DNA of 38,552 bases, from the NCBI GenBank assembly GCA_034927285.1, contig JAYFQF010000036.1, positions 1-38,552 on the forward strand, in the 5' to 3' direction. The notes below the pieces were generated by a model. The model worked only from the letters and a program-made list of their open reading frames with translations. It was not told the DNA's origin and did not search any database. How positions within the stretch are numbered: position 1 is the stretch's first letter; the number at the start of each line of letters is the position of its first letter. The position numbers were made by a program, and so were the translations under genes. The stretch comes from JAYFQF01 sp034927285 (lineage in GTDB: Bacteria > Bacillota > Peptococcia > DRI-13 > UBA5745). This document shows positions 31,300-38,552 of the stretch, piece by piece.

Positions 31300-34082
31300 C
31301 CTTTTCCTATCCGGGAAAAAAGAAGCCGGCCGTCTATGGGCTGAATCTGTCGGTGGACCAAGGAGAATTCCTGACGGTCTGCGGTCCTTCCGGCTGTGGT
31401 AAATCCACATTATTGCGACAGTTGAAACCGGTTTTGTCCCCCCACGGCGTGCGAAGAGGAGAGATCCGGTTTGAAGGGCGGCCGTTGACGGATTTAACCG
31501 AGAGGAGCCAGGCCGAGGAAATCGGCTTTGTGCTGCAAAGCCCGGAAAACCAGATCGTTACGGATAAGGTCTGGCATGAATTGGCCTTCGGCCTGGAAAG
31601 TCTGGGCTGTGATACGCCGAAAATCCGGCTGCGGGTAGCGGAAATGGCCGCTTTTTTCGGTATCGAGAAATGGTTCTATCAAAATGTCGCCGAGTTGTCC
31701 GGCGGCCAGAAGCAGCTGCTGAACCTGGCCTCCATCATGGCGATGCAGCCCAAGGTGCTGCTTTTGGATGAGCCCACCAGCCAGCTGGACCCTATTGCCG
31801 CGGCGGAGTTTCTGGCTACCCTGGGCAGGATTAACCGGGAGCTGGGGGTAACCATCATCCTGACGGAGCACCGGTTGGAGGACGCTCTGCCCTTATCTCA
31901 CCGGGTGGCGGTACTGGAAGAAGGCCGGCTGGTCAGCTGGGGAACGCCAAAAGAAGTGGGGGCCCAGCTTTCCCGCCGGGAAAGCGGCATGTTTTTGGCT
32001 ATGCCCGCGCCCATCCGGATTTATGGCGCCCTGCCCGATCAGCAGGAATGCCCGGTAACCGTAGGGGAAGGCAGACAGTGGTTTTCCCGGGCAGCCGAAG
32101 CCCGGGGATTAATTTTTCCGGAAAAAGATCCGGTGGAAGAGAACGCCGGGATCCGGGAAGAGCTTTGGGCTGTGGAATTAAAGGAAGTTTGGTTTAAATA
32201 TGAAAAAAACGGACCGGACATTTTGAAGGGACTGAGCCTGCAAGTTCCCGCCGGGGAAATATTTGCCCTGATGGGCGGCAACGGGGCCGGGAAAACCACC
32301 GCCTTGTCGGTGGTGAGCGGGCTGAAACGCCCCTATCGCGGACAGGTCCGCCTGGCCGGCAGGGACCCGCAGGAAATCTCCGACAAAGAAAAGTTCGGAG
32401 GGCTGCTGGGGGTTTTGCCCCAGAATCCCCAGGCCCTTTTTGTCAAAAAAACCGTTCAGGAGGATCTGGCGGAAATTTTAGACGGCCGGAAATTCGGCAG
32501 GGAGGAAAAGGCTTCCCGGATCAAAGCCGTAGCAGAGCTATGCCGGCTGGAAGAACTTTTGGACCGCCATCCCTATGATCTTTCCGGAGGCGAGCAGCAG
32601 CGGGCGGCGCTGGCCAAGGTATTGCTTTTGGAACCCAAAGTCCTGCTGCTGGACGAACCAACCAAGGGGATGGACGCGGAATTTAAAGCCTGCTTCGCGG
32701 AAATTCTGCTGGATTTAAAAAACCTGGGTTCCAGCATCCTTTTAGTCAGCCACGATATCGAATTCTGCGCCGAATATGCCGACCGCTGCGCTTTATTTTT
32801 CGGCGGAGCCATCGTTACCCAGGGCCGGCCCCGCCGGTTTTTCTCCGGAAACAGTTTTTACACCACGGCGGCAAACCGCATGTGCCGGCATCTTCTGCCG
32901 GAAGCGGTTACCGTGGAGGATGCGGTCCGGGCTTTGGGCGGCGAAGGAAAGAAATGCCGGAACGATTCTTCCCCGGCCCGGCTGATGAAAAATACCGCCG
33001 TATCCGATACCGCCGTATCCGGAATGAGCTTTTCCCTGACGGAAAGCCGGAACGCCGTAAATTCAGAGGAGCACCGGAAAGCGGAGGGCCAAAGCCTGCC
33101 TCTTTGGCGCCGGGCTTTGGCCGCTGTTTGCCTGGCAGCCCTGGTCTTTACCCTGGCCCGTGGCCTGACGGCTCTGGGGGGCTTTGCGGGCCTGAAAGCC
33201 TTTATTTCCGGAGGCGATTTGGCTGTGCAGGCGGCAGGAGAGCCTGCTGCGGCCTGGAAGTATGCGCTTTTTCTGCTGATTGCCATGACGGAGGCCTGCC
33301 TGGCCTGGTTTTTTCTGCATCAGAGGGAAGCGGAAGGGCCTTTGCCGGAATATATGCTGCCGCCGAAGGACCGCCGTTTCACCAGCAGAACCCTGGCGGC
33401 GGTGCTGATGATCCTTTTCGCCATTCCGCTGACCATTTTTGTGGGATACTATTATCTGGCGGACCGCAAATATTATTTCATCAGCCTCTTGATCATTCTG
33501 GAAACCATGCTGCCCTTTGCCATGATTTTTGAAAGCCGCAGGCCCCAGGCCCGGGAACTGGTCATCATCGCCGTTTTATGCGCCATCGGCGTGGCCGGCC
33601 GGGCGGCCTTCTATTTTCTGCCTCAGTTTAAGCCCGTGGCGGCGGTGGCGATTTTAGCCGGCGTCTGCTTCGGGCCGGAGTCGGGCTTCTTGGTGGGAGC
33701 GGTAACCATGTTTGTTTCCAATATGTTTGTTCAGCAAGGACCTTACACGCCCTGGCAGATGTTTTCCCTGGGAATTATCGGCTTTCTTGCCGGCATTCTG
33801 TTTCGCAAGGGACTATTGCAGAAGAAAAAAACTTCCCTGTGCATATATGGAGGCCTTTCCGTGTTTTTTCTCTACGGTTTTCTGATGGATTCGGCCAATG
33901 TGCTGATTTATCAGAGCCGGCCCACAAAAGAAATGTTCTTTTTCTCGTATTTGCAGGGCCTGCCCTTTAATCTGATTTTTGCCGCGGCCACCGTGTTTTT
34001 TCTTTGGGTGGCGGCAAAGCCCATGATCGAAAAACTGGAACGGGTAAAAATTAAGTACGGCCTGATGGAGGCCGCGCGATAA
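31272..34082 (+). CDS. ECF fusion: two ATPases plus S-component-like domain
   Basis: One 936-residue protein joins parts usually made separately. ATPase 1 (about 1-240) has Walker A GPSGCGKST (38-46), signature ELSGGQKQ (about 142) and LLLDEPTSQLDP. ATPase 2 (about 295-535) has GGNGAGKTT (about 335), signature DLSGGEQQR (about 436) and LLLDEPTKGMD. A linker (about 560-610) carries TAVSD-TAVSG, from a 15-nt DNA duplication. The rest (about 614-930) has about ten helices, and the last part resembles an ECF S component (AVLCAIGVAGRAAF, GVCFGPESGFLVGAVTM, GPYTPWQMFSLGIIGF). The start is GTG with GGGAGGA upstream. Given the riboswitch and cbi genes, the substrate is most likely cobalamin or a precursor. 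Confidence 0.9.
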   Translation: METYRISDLTFSYPGKKKPAVYGLNLSVDQGEFLTVCGPSGCGKSTLLRQLKPVLSPHGVRRGEIRFEGRPLTDLTERSQAEEIGFVLQSPENQIVTDKVWHELAFGLESLGCDTPKIRLRVAEMAAFFGIEKWFYQNVAELSGGQKQLLNLASIMAMQPKVLLLDEPTSQLDPIAAAEFLATLGRINRELGVTIILTEHRLEDALPLSHRVAVLEEGRLVSWGTPKEVGAQLSRRESGMFLAMPAPIRIYGALPDQQECPVTVGEGRQWFSRAAEARGLIFPEKDPVEENAGIREELWAVELKEVWFKYEKNGPDILKGLSLQVPAGEIFALMGGNGAGKTTALSVVSGLKRPYRGQVRLAGRDPQEISDKEKFGGLLGVLPQNPQALFVKKTVQEDLAEILDGRKFGREEKASRIKAVAELCRLEELLDRHPYDLSGGEQQRAALAKVLLLEPKVLLLDEPTKGMDAEFKACFAEILLDLKNLGSSILLVSHDIEFCAEYADRCALFFGGAIVTQGRPRRFFSGNSFYTTAANRMCRHLLPEAVTVEDAVRALGGEGKKCRNDSSPARLMKNTAVSDTAVSGMSFSLTESRNAVNSEEHRKAEGQSLPLWRRALAAVCLAALVFTLARGLTALGGFAGLKAFISGGDLAVQAAGEPAAAWKYALFLLIAMTEACLAWFFLHQREAEGPLPEYMLPPKDRRFTSRTLAAVLMILFAIPLTIFVGYYYLADRKYYFISLLIILETMLPFAMIFESRRPQARELVIIAVLCAIGVAGRAAFYFLPQFKPVAAVAILAGVCFGPESGFLVGAVTMFVSNMFVQQGPYTPWQMFSLGIIGFLAGILFRKGLLQKKKTSLCIYGGLSVFFLYGFLMDSANVLIYQSRPTKEMFFFSYLQGLPFNLIFAAATVFFLWVAAKPMIEKLERVKIKYGLMEAAR
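32993..33022 (+). repeat. 15-nt in-frame duplication in linker of ECF fusion
   Basis: TACCGCCGTATCCGA (32993-33007) is followed by TACCGCCGTATCCGG (33008-33022), giving TAVSD-TAVSG in the linker. Confidence 0.9.
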
Positions 34083-34123
34083 GTCTCAGGCACTGACCCG
34101 GCTTTGACAAAGCGCCGGATCAG

Positions 34124-34163
34124 CGGCAGAAAAAACCCTGAACCGGCAGAAAACTCCCTGAAA
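34124..34163 (+). repeat. 20-nt tandem duplication before cbiD
   Basis: CGGCAGAAAAAACCCTGAAC (34124-34143) is followed by CGGCAGAAAACTCCCTGAAA (34144-34163). Confidence 0.85.
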
Positions 34164-34194
34164 ATCAAAAAAGCCGGTATAATGGAGGAAAACG

Positions 34195-35349
34195 ATGACC
34201 TTTGATTATTATATCCATCAGGGCCAAAAACGGCTGCGCTGCGGCTATACTACCGGCAGCTGCGCCGCCTTGGCCGCCAAGGCGGCGGCGGATATGCTTT
34301 TGGGTGGAAAAGAGAAAACCGAAGAAAGCCTGCTGACGCCAAAAGGCCTGCCGGTCAGCGTCGAATTGCGGGAAGTGCGTCTTTCCCCGGCGGAAGCTTC
34401 CTGCGCCGTGACAAAGGACGGGGGTGACGACTGCGACGCCACCGACGGTATGCTGATTTTCGCCCTGGTGAAAAAGACGGCGGAGCCGGGGATCAGGATC
34501 GACGGGGGCCAAGGCATAGGCCGCGTCACCAGGCCCGGCCTGGAGCAGCCGGTGGGTTCGGCGGCCATAAACCAGGTGCCCCGCCGTATGATTCTCGAGG
34601 AAGCGGCGGCGGTCTGCCAAAAATACGGCTATAACGGAGGCTTGGAGATCACTATTGAAGCGCCGGCGGGGCAAGAGATAGCAAAGCGCACCTTCAACCC
34701 CCAGTTGGGTATCGAAGGGGGCATCTCTATCCTGGGTACCAGCGGCATCGTGGAGCCCCAAAGCCTCCAGGCCCTTTTGGACAGCATCCGCCTGGAAATG
34801 CAGGTGATAGTGGCGGAAGGAAAGCGGCGGCTGATCATTACGCCGGGAAATTACGGCGAGGAGTTTTTGCGGCAGCATCCGCCAAAAGGAGACTGGCCCC
34901 GGATCAAATGCGCCAACTTCATTGGCGAGACTCTGGATTTTGCCGCGGAACTGGGGTTTCGGGAACTGCTTCTGGCCGGCCACATCGGCAAGCTTTGCAA
35001 GCTGGCCGCCGGCATCATGAATACCCACTCCCGCTATGCCGACGGCAGAAGGGAAGTATTTACCGCCCAGGCCGCACTGGCCGGCGCCGACCGCTTTACC
35101 GCCCGGGCGCTGATGGAAGCGGCCACCGCCGACGACTGCCTTTGTATTCTGGCGGAGGCGGGCCTCAAGGAGGCGGTGCTTTCCGGCATCCTGGAGGAGC
35201 TTTTGGTCCACGTCCGGCGGCGCAGCGGCCTGCCGGCGGAAGCGGTGCTTTTCAGCAATCTTTACGGCCCCTTAGTCTGGTCGGCAGGGGCGGGAAAGCT
35301 TTTGTCCCTTGAAAAACCGGAGCCGAAAGCCCCGGTCAAAGGGGCTTGA
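34195..35349 (+). CDS. cbiD: cobalt-precorrin-5B C1-methyltransferase CbiD
   Basis: CbiD methylates C1 of the corrin ring in the anaerobic (cobalt-early) cobalamin pathway using S-adenosylmethionine. The 384 residues begin with the family mark RCGYTTGSCAALAAKAAA (about 15-32). Later marks are GVTRPGL-like GRVTRPGLEQPVG, FNPQLGIEGGISILGTSGIV, and the HIGKLCKLAAG site. GGAGG precedes the ATG. It starts the biosynthetic part of the locus, 112 nt after the ECF fusion gene, with no terminator or riboswitch between. Confidence 0.96.
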   Translation: MTFDYYIHQGQKRLRCGYTTGSCAALAAKAAADMLLGGKEKTEESLLTPKGLPVSVELREVRLSPAEASCAVTKDGGDDCDATDGMLIFALVKKTAEPGIRIDGGQGIGRVTRPGLEQPVGSAAINQVPRRMILEEAAAVCQKYGYNGGLEITIEAPAGQEIAKRTFNPQLGIEGGISILGTSGIVEPQSLQALLDSIRLEMQVIVAEGKRRLIITPGNYGEEFLRQHPPKGDWPRIKCANFIGETLDFAAELGFRELLLAGHIGKLCKLAAGIMNTHSRYADGRREVFTAQAALAGADRFTARALMEAATADDCLCILAEAGLKEAVLSGILEELLVHVRRRSGLPAEAVLFSNLYGPLVWSAGAGKLLSLEKPEPKAPVKGA

Positions 35350-35464
35350 TGCCGATCAGATCTGAAAACAACCGGCGGGCTGATTGGAAAAAAGACAGCT
35401 GATCAGTTCCGAAGAGAGACGGAAGATTAACCAGAAACGAAACTAAGAAAACCGAGGACAAAAG

Positions 35465-36193
35465 ATGAGTCAAGCAAAAAACCACAGGCGCTGCGGCAAG
35501 GGGAAATTCTACGGCGTAGGAGTCGGTCCCGGGGACCCGGAGCTTTTAACGGTGAAAGCCCTGAAGGCCCTGGAGCACTGTCCGGTCTGGGCCGTCCCTA
35601 AAACAAGACAGGGCAACAGTCTGGCCCTGGAGATCATTAATAAGGCGCTGAAGACCGAAGGAAAAGAGATCCTCTTTCTGGATTTTCTGATGACCCGGGA
35701 CAAGGAAAAGCTGGAAGAAAACCATGAGAAAAACGCCGCTGAAATCGCCGCCTTTCTGGAACAGGGCAAGGACGTGGCTATGGCCAATATCGGAGACGTC
35801 TCCGTATATTCTACTTTCAGTTATATCCATGAAAAAGTGGCGGCTTCAGGCTACGCCACGGAAGTGGTGCCCGGCATCCCCAGCTTTTGCGCTGCGGCGG
35901 CAAAGCTGAAAGTGAGCCTGACGGAAATGGGCAAGCCCCTGCATATCATCCCCGCCGGCGAAGACGGCCTGGCGGAAAATCTGGCCCTGGCCGGGACCCG
36001 GGTGCTGATGAAAAGCGGCAAGGAGCTGCCCCGGGTGAAAAAGGCGCTGAAAGAGGCGGGACTTTGGCAAAAAGCGGCGATGGCCGTAAACTGTGGTCTG
36101 CCCGGCGAAAAGCTTTACCCTTGCCTGGAAGAGGAAGAAATGGACGAGGCTGGCGGCGCCGGTTACTTTTCCGTAATTTTAGTAAAGGAATAG
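35465..36193 (+). CDS. cbiL: precorrin-2 C20-methyltransferase CbiL
   Basis: This methylates C20 of cobalt-factor II/precorrin-2. The 242-residue protein belongs to the SAM-dependent tetrapyrrole methylase fold: GVGVGPGDPELLTVKA (about 17-32) at the N-terminus, then KGKDVAMANIGDVSVYST-like GDVSVYSTFSYI and VVPGIPSFCAAAAKL, which are diagnostic for the C20 enzyme. GAGG lies upstream. It follows cbiD by 115 nt and precedes cbiF by 9 nt. Confidence 0.95.
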   Translation: MSQAKNHRRCGKGKFYGVGVGPGDPELLTVKALKALEHCPVWAVPKTRQGNSLALEIINKALKTEGKEILFLDFLMTRDKEKLEENHEKNAAEIAAFLEQGKDVAMANIGDVSVYSTFSYIHEKVAASGYATEVVPGIPSFCAAAAKLKVSLTEMGKPLHIIPAGEDGLAENLALAGTRVLMKSGKELPRVKKALKEAGLWQKAAMAVNCGLPGEKLYPCLEEEEMDEAGGAGYFSVILVKE

Positions 36194-36202
36194 GATAACG
36201 CG

Positions 36203-36979
36203 ATGATTGATTTTGTAGGAGCCGGCAGCGGGGCGGCGGATCTGATCACCCTCCGGGGCCACCGTCTGCTTAAGGAAGCGGATGTGATTATTTATGCCGG
36301 CAGTCTGGTGAATCCCGGCCTTCTGGAAGCGGCAAAGCCGGATTGTCAGATTTATAACAGTGCCGCCATGACGTTGGAAGAGGTCATCCGGGTAATGAAG
36401 GAAGCCGAAAAAAAGGGCCTGCATACCGTACGCCTGCATACCGGCGATCCCAGCCTCTATGGCGCCATCCGGGAGCAGATCGACCGACTGGAGGAACTGG
36501 GGATTCCCTGGCGGATAACGCCGGGGGTTTCCAGCTTCTGCGGAGCCGCGGCGGCTTTGGGAGCGGAATACACTTTGCCGGGCGTCAGCCAGAGCGTGGT
36601 GATCACCCGGATGGAAGGCCGTACGCCGGTACCGGAAAAAGAGAAGATCGCCGCCTGGGCAGCCCATGGGGCTACCATGGTGATTTTCCTCAGCACCGGA
36701 CTGATGGAGGGGCTGCAAGAAGAGCTGATCCGGGGCGGTTATGATCCCGGCACCCCGGCGGCTATCGTTTATAAAGCCACCTGGCCCGAGGAAAAGGTTT
36801 TTCGCTGCCCGCTGAAGAACCTGGCCGGAACTGCCCGGGAAAATGGGATTGCCAGGACGGCCCTGGTTTTGGTGGGGGGCTTTCTGGCCGGCAGCTATGA
36901 GCGGTCCAAACTGTATGATCCGGAGTTTACCACCGGGTTCCGGCAGGGAAAAGCTCCCGGCAATAAGAAGGAAGAATAA
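36203..36979 (+). CDS. cbiF: cobalt-precorrin-4 C11-methyltransferase CbiF
   Basis: This methylates C11 in the anaerobic pathway. The 258 residues carry VGAGSGAADLITLRG at the start, YAGSLVNPGLL, HTGDPSLYGAIREQ, and TPGVSSFCGAAAALG, all typical of the CbiF/CobM group. It is closely spaced after cbiL. Its stop codon lies inside a 17-nt tandem duplication. Confidence 0.96.
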   Translation: MIDFVGAGSGAADLITLRGHRLLKEADVIIYAGSLVNPGLLEAAKPDCQIYNSAAMTLEEVIRVMKEAEKKGLHTVRLHTGDPSLYGAIREQIDRLEELGIPWRITPGVSSFCGAAAALGAEYTLPGVSQSVVITRMEGRTPVPEKEKIAAWAAHGATMVIFLSTGLMEGLQEELIRGGYDPGTPAAIVYKATWPEEKVFRCPLKNLAGTARENGIARTALVLVGGFLAGSYERSKLYDPEFTTGFRQGKAPGNKKEE

Positions 36980-37000
36980 GACCGAAGGAAGAATAAATAT
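36967..37000 (+). repeat. 17-nt tandem duplication at cbiF end
   Basis: GAAGGAAGAATAAGACC (36967-36983) is followed by GAAGGAAGAATAAATAT (36984-37000); 12 shared bases AAGGAAGAATAA include the cbiF stop codon in the first copy. Confidence 0.85.
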
Positions 37001-37038
37001 TGGATATCGTGTCGTTTCCTGAGATCGGGAGGAAAAAT

Positions 37039-38271
37039 ATGCGGCTGGAGATCATCTCTTTTACACCGGCAGGCGGAGAACTGGGCCGGCGCCTGGAAAA
37101 GCTTTTGATCCAGGAGGGCTGCCGGGCCTGCCACATTAATCTGCGGGAAGCCAAAAACAAGGAGCTTTATCCGCCGACTTTGGACCATTGGGTGCGCCGG
37201 GGCTTCGGCCTGGATCTTTCCCGGGCCGGAGACTTTGCCGAAAATACGCCGGCCCGGCAAAGGTGCCGGAAAGGAAAGAACCTTCCCGCCGGCGGCCCGG
37301 CTCAGGGGCTGATCTTTATCGGCGCCGCAGGCATCGCCGTGCGGGGCATCGCGCCTTACATAAAAAGCAAAACCTGTGATCCGGCGGTTGTGGTACTGGA
37401 TGAAAAGGGAGAGTTTGCGATCCCGCTCTTATCAGGCCACATCGGGGGGGCAAACCGGCTGGCACGGCTGATCGGCCGGCTTTGCGGAGCCCGTGCGGTC
37501 ATTACCACGGCCACCGATGTCGGCGGTTTTTTTGCCGTGGATGAATGGGCGGTCCAAAGGGGGCTCTCGATTTGCAATCCCCAAAGGATCAAAGCCGTAT
37601 CCTCCCGGCTTTTAGCCGGCCAGCCCGTTCTTTTAGCGGCGGACTTTCCTGCGGCGGGACCGCCGCCCCCGGGGATAACCCTGGTAAGGGAAAAAGCACC
37701 AGATCCGGGCCCGGTGGACTCCGGTCTGACGAAATCGGGTCCTGTCCTGGCGGGCCTGGAGAAGGGGCCGGCCGACTCCGGCCCGCAGCCTGCCCATATC
37801 CGGATCAGCTGCCGGCGCCCTCCCGGTCGGGATTTAAAGGAAGAAAGGGCCCTGGTCCTGGTGCCCCGGGTGTTGACCGCCGGTATTGGCTGCCGCCGGG
37901 ATACCCCGGCGGAGATCATCCGGGCGGCGGTGGAAAATGCTCTGGCGGCAGCCGGCGTTTATCCTCAGGCGCTGGCCCGGGTGGCCAGTATCGACCTGAA
38001 AGCCGGGGAACCGGGACTTTTGGAGTATTGCCGGGAAAACCGCCTGCCTTATGTCACTTACAGCGCCGAAGAGTTGGCGGCAGTCCGGGGGGATTTTACT
38101 TCCTCGGAGTTTGTGGCCGGGGTGGCCGGGGTGGATAACGTCTGCGAGCGGGCCGCCGTATTGGCTTCCCGGGGTAAGCTGATCCTGAAAAAACAGGCGG
38201 CGGCCGGCGTTACCGTAGCCCTGGCGGCGGCGCCTTATGAAATTGACTTTAATTTTAAGGAGTATGCATGA
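37039..38271 (+). CDS. cbiG: cobalt-precorrin-5A hydrolase CbiG
   Basis: CbiG opens the delta-lactone of cobalt-precorrin-5A and releases a two-carbon fragment. The 410 residues include the N-terminal mark IGAAGIAVRGIAPYIKSKTC and LLSGHIGGANRLARLIG, plus the C-terminal CbiG_C part (from about VLTAGIGCRRDTPAEII). I chose the ATG at 37039 with GGGAGG at 6-nt spacing over an in-frame TTG at 37000 within the duplication. The segment between middle and C-terminal parts (about residues 205-265) is unusually Pro/Gly-rich, with repeated GPVDSG/GPADSG, and looks like an expanded linker. The stop overlaps cbiH by ATGA. Confidence 0.94.
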   Translation: MRLEIISFTPAGGELGRRLEKLLIQEGCRACHINLREAKNKELYPPTLDHWVRRGFGLDLSRAGDFAENTPARQRCRKGKNLPAGGPAQGLIFIGAAGIAVRGIAPYIKSKTCDPAVVVLDEKGEFAIPLLSGHIGGANRLARLIGRLCGARAVITTATDVGGFFAVDEWAVQRGLSICNPQRIKAVSSRLLAGQPVLLAADFPAAGPPPPGITLVREKAPDPGPVDSGLTKSGPVLAGLEKGPADSGPQPAHIRISCRRPPGRDLKEERALVLVPRVLTAGIGCRRDTPAEIIRAAVENALAAAGVYPQALARVASIDLKAGEPGLLEYCRENRLPYVTYSAEELAAVRGDFTSSEFVAGVAGVDNVCERAAVLASRGKLILKKQAAAGVTVALAAAPYEIDFNFKEYA

Positions 38272-38552
38272 AAAAGCTATTTGTTACCGGGATCGGTCCC
38301 GGAAAAGAAGAAGAGATGACCGCCCGGGCCAGGGCCTCCCTGGAGGCGGCGGATCTGCTCTGCGGCTACACCGGCTATATCAAGCTGATCGCGGAGCTTT
38401 ATCCGGATAAAGAGGTCCTGGCTACGCCGATGATGCAGGAATTGGCCCGGTGCCGGGCGGCCCTGGAAGCGGCGGATCAGGGCAAAACCGTCACCATGAT
38501 CTGCAGCGGCGACGCCGGCGTCTACGGGCTGGGCAGTCAGATTCTTGAACTG
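38268..38552 (+). CDS. cbiH: precorrin-3B C17-methyltransferase CbiH (partial)
   Basis: The first 95 residues are visible and the gene continues past the window. CbiH methylates C17 and contracts the ring in the anaerobic pathway. The start FVTGIGPGKEEEMTARA, followed by LLCGYTGYIKLI and MICSGDAGVYGLGSQ, is diagnostic of this group. AAGGAG precedes the ATG, which overlaps the cbiG stop codon. Confidence 0.93.
   Translation, partial: MKKLFVTGIGPGKEEEMTARARASLEAADLLCGYTGYIKLIAELYPDKEVLATPMMQELARCRAALEAADQGKTVTMICSGDAGVYGLGSQILEL

Overview
The window reads as a GC-rich anaerobic Gram-positive bacterium of the class Clostridia (Desulfitobacterium/Peptococcaceae-like, inferred). The evidence is strong Shine-Dalgarno sites, sigmaA-type promoters, the Firmicutes block rbgA-rnhB-yraN, S-layer homology domains, an ECF transporter, the cobalt-early (anaerobic) cobalamin pathway and TRAP carriers. 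No rRNA, tRNA, CRISPR, phage or insertion sequence was recognised.

Region 1 (1-8790) is a catabolic locus. A divergent FCD-type GntR regulator faces an operon of four proteins I could not assign, a MoaB/Mog-fold protein and a LarA-like (nickel-pincer racemase family) protein. A complete TRAP transporter (DctP, DctQ, DctM) and a strong terminator end it. It probably imports and converts a carboxylic or hydroxy acid that I cannot name. Between regulator and operon lie a likely small minus-strand RNA and a duplicated translation-start region.

Region 2 (8865-16810) holds housekeeping and envelope genes: rbgA, rnhB, yraN, a MacB/FtsX-type ABC exporter pair, an SGNH esterase with a DUF4358 lipoprotein, and a MarR regulator. 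Region 3 (16915-21479) is a YfcC-family permease and an M20 amidohydrolase, divergent from a PucR-type regulator; this looks like uptake and deacylation of an N-acylated amino acid or peptide. Region 4 (21600-25504) has an MBL-fold hydrolase with an unusual repeat-bearing leader, a structured intergenic segment, and a dCache chemoreceptor.

Region 5 (26084 to the window end) is a cobalamin locus. Two closely similar cobalamin riboswitches, each with its own promoter and terminator, precede a cysteine-rich small protein and a long gene run. That run encodes an SLH-anchored alpha/alpha-toroid protein, a membrane-tethered DUF4430 (transcobalamin C-terminal-like) protein, EcfT, a single polypeptide fusing two ECF ATPases to an S-component-like membrane domain, and then CbiD, CbiL, CbiF, CbiG and the start of CbiH. 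I infer that the toroid and DUF4430 proteins are a split bacterial counterpart of the two domains of animal transcobalamin/intrinsic factor, capturing corrinoid at the cell surface for the ECF importer. This is the most interesting system in the window.

A second theme is short, diverged tandem duplications (15-33 nt units, 2-7 copies) in many intergenic segments and in at least one protein linker, at promoters, leaders and gene junctions. They do not share one sequence, so they look like products of a local duplication process rather than one dispersed element.
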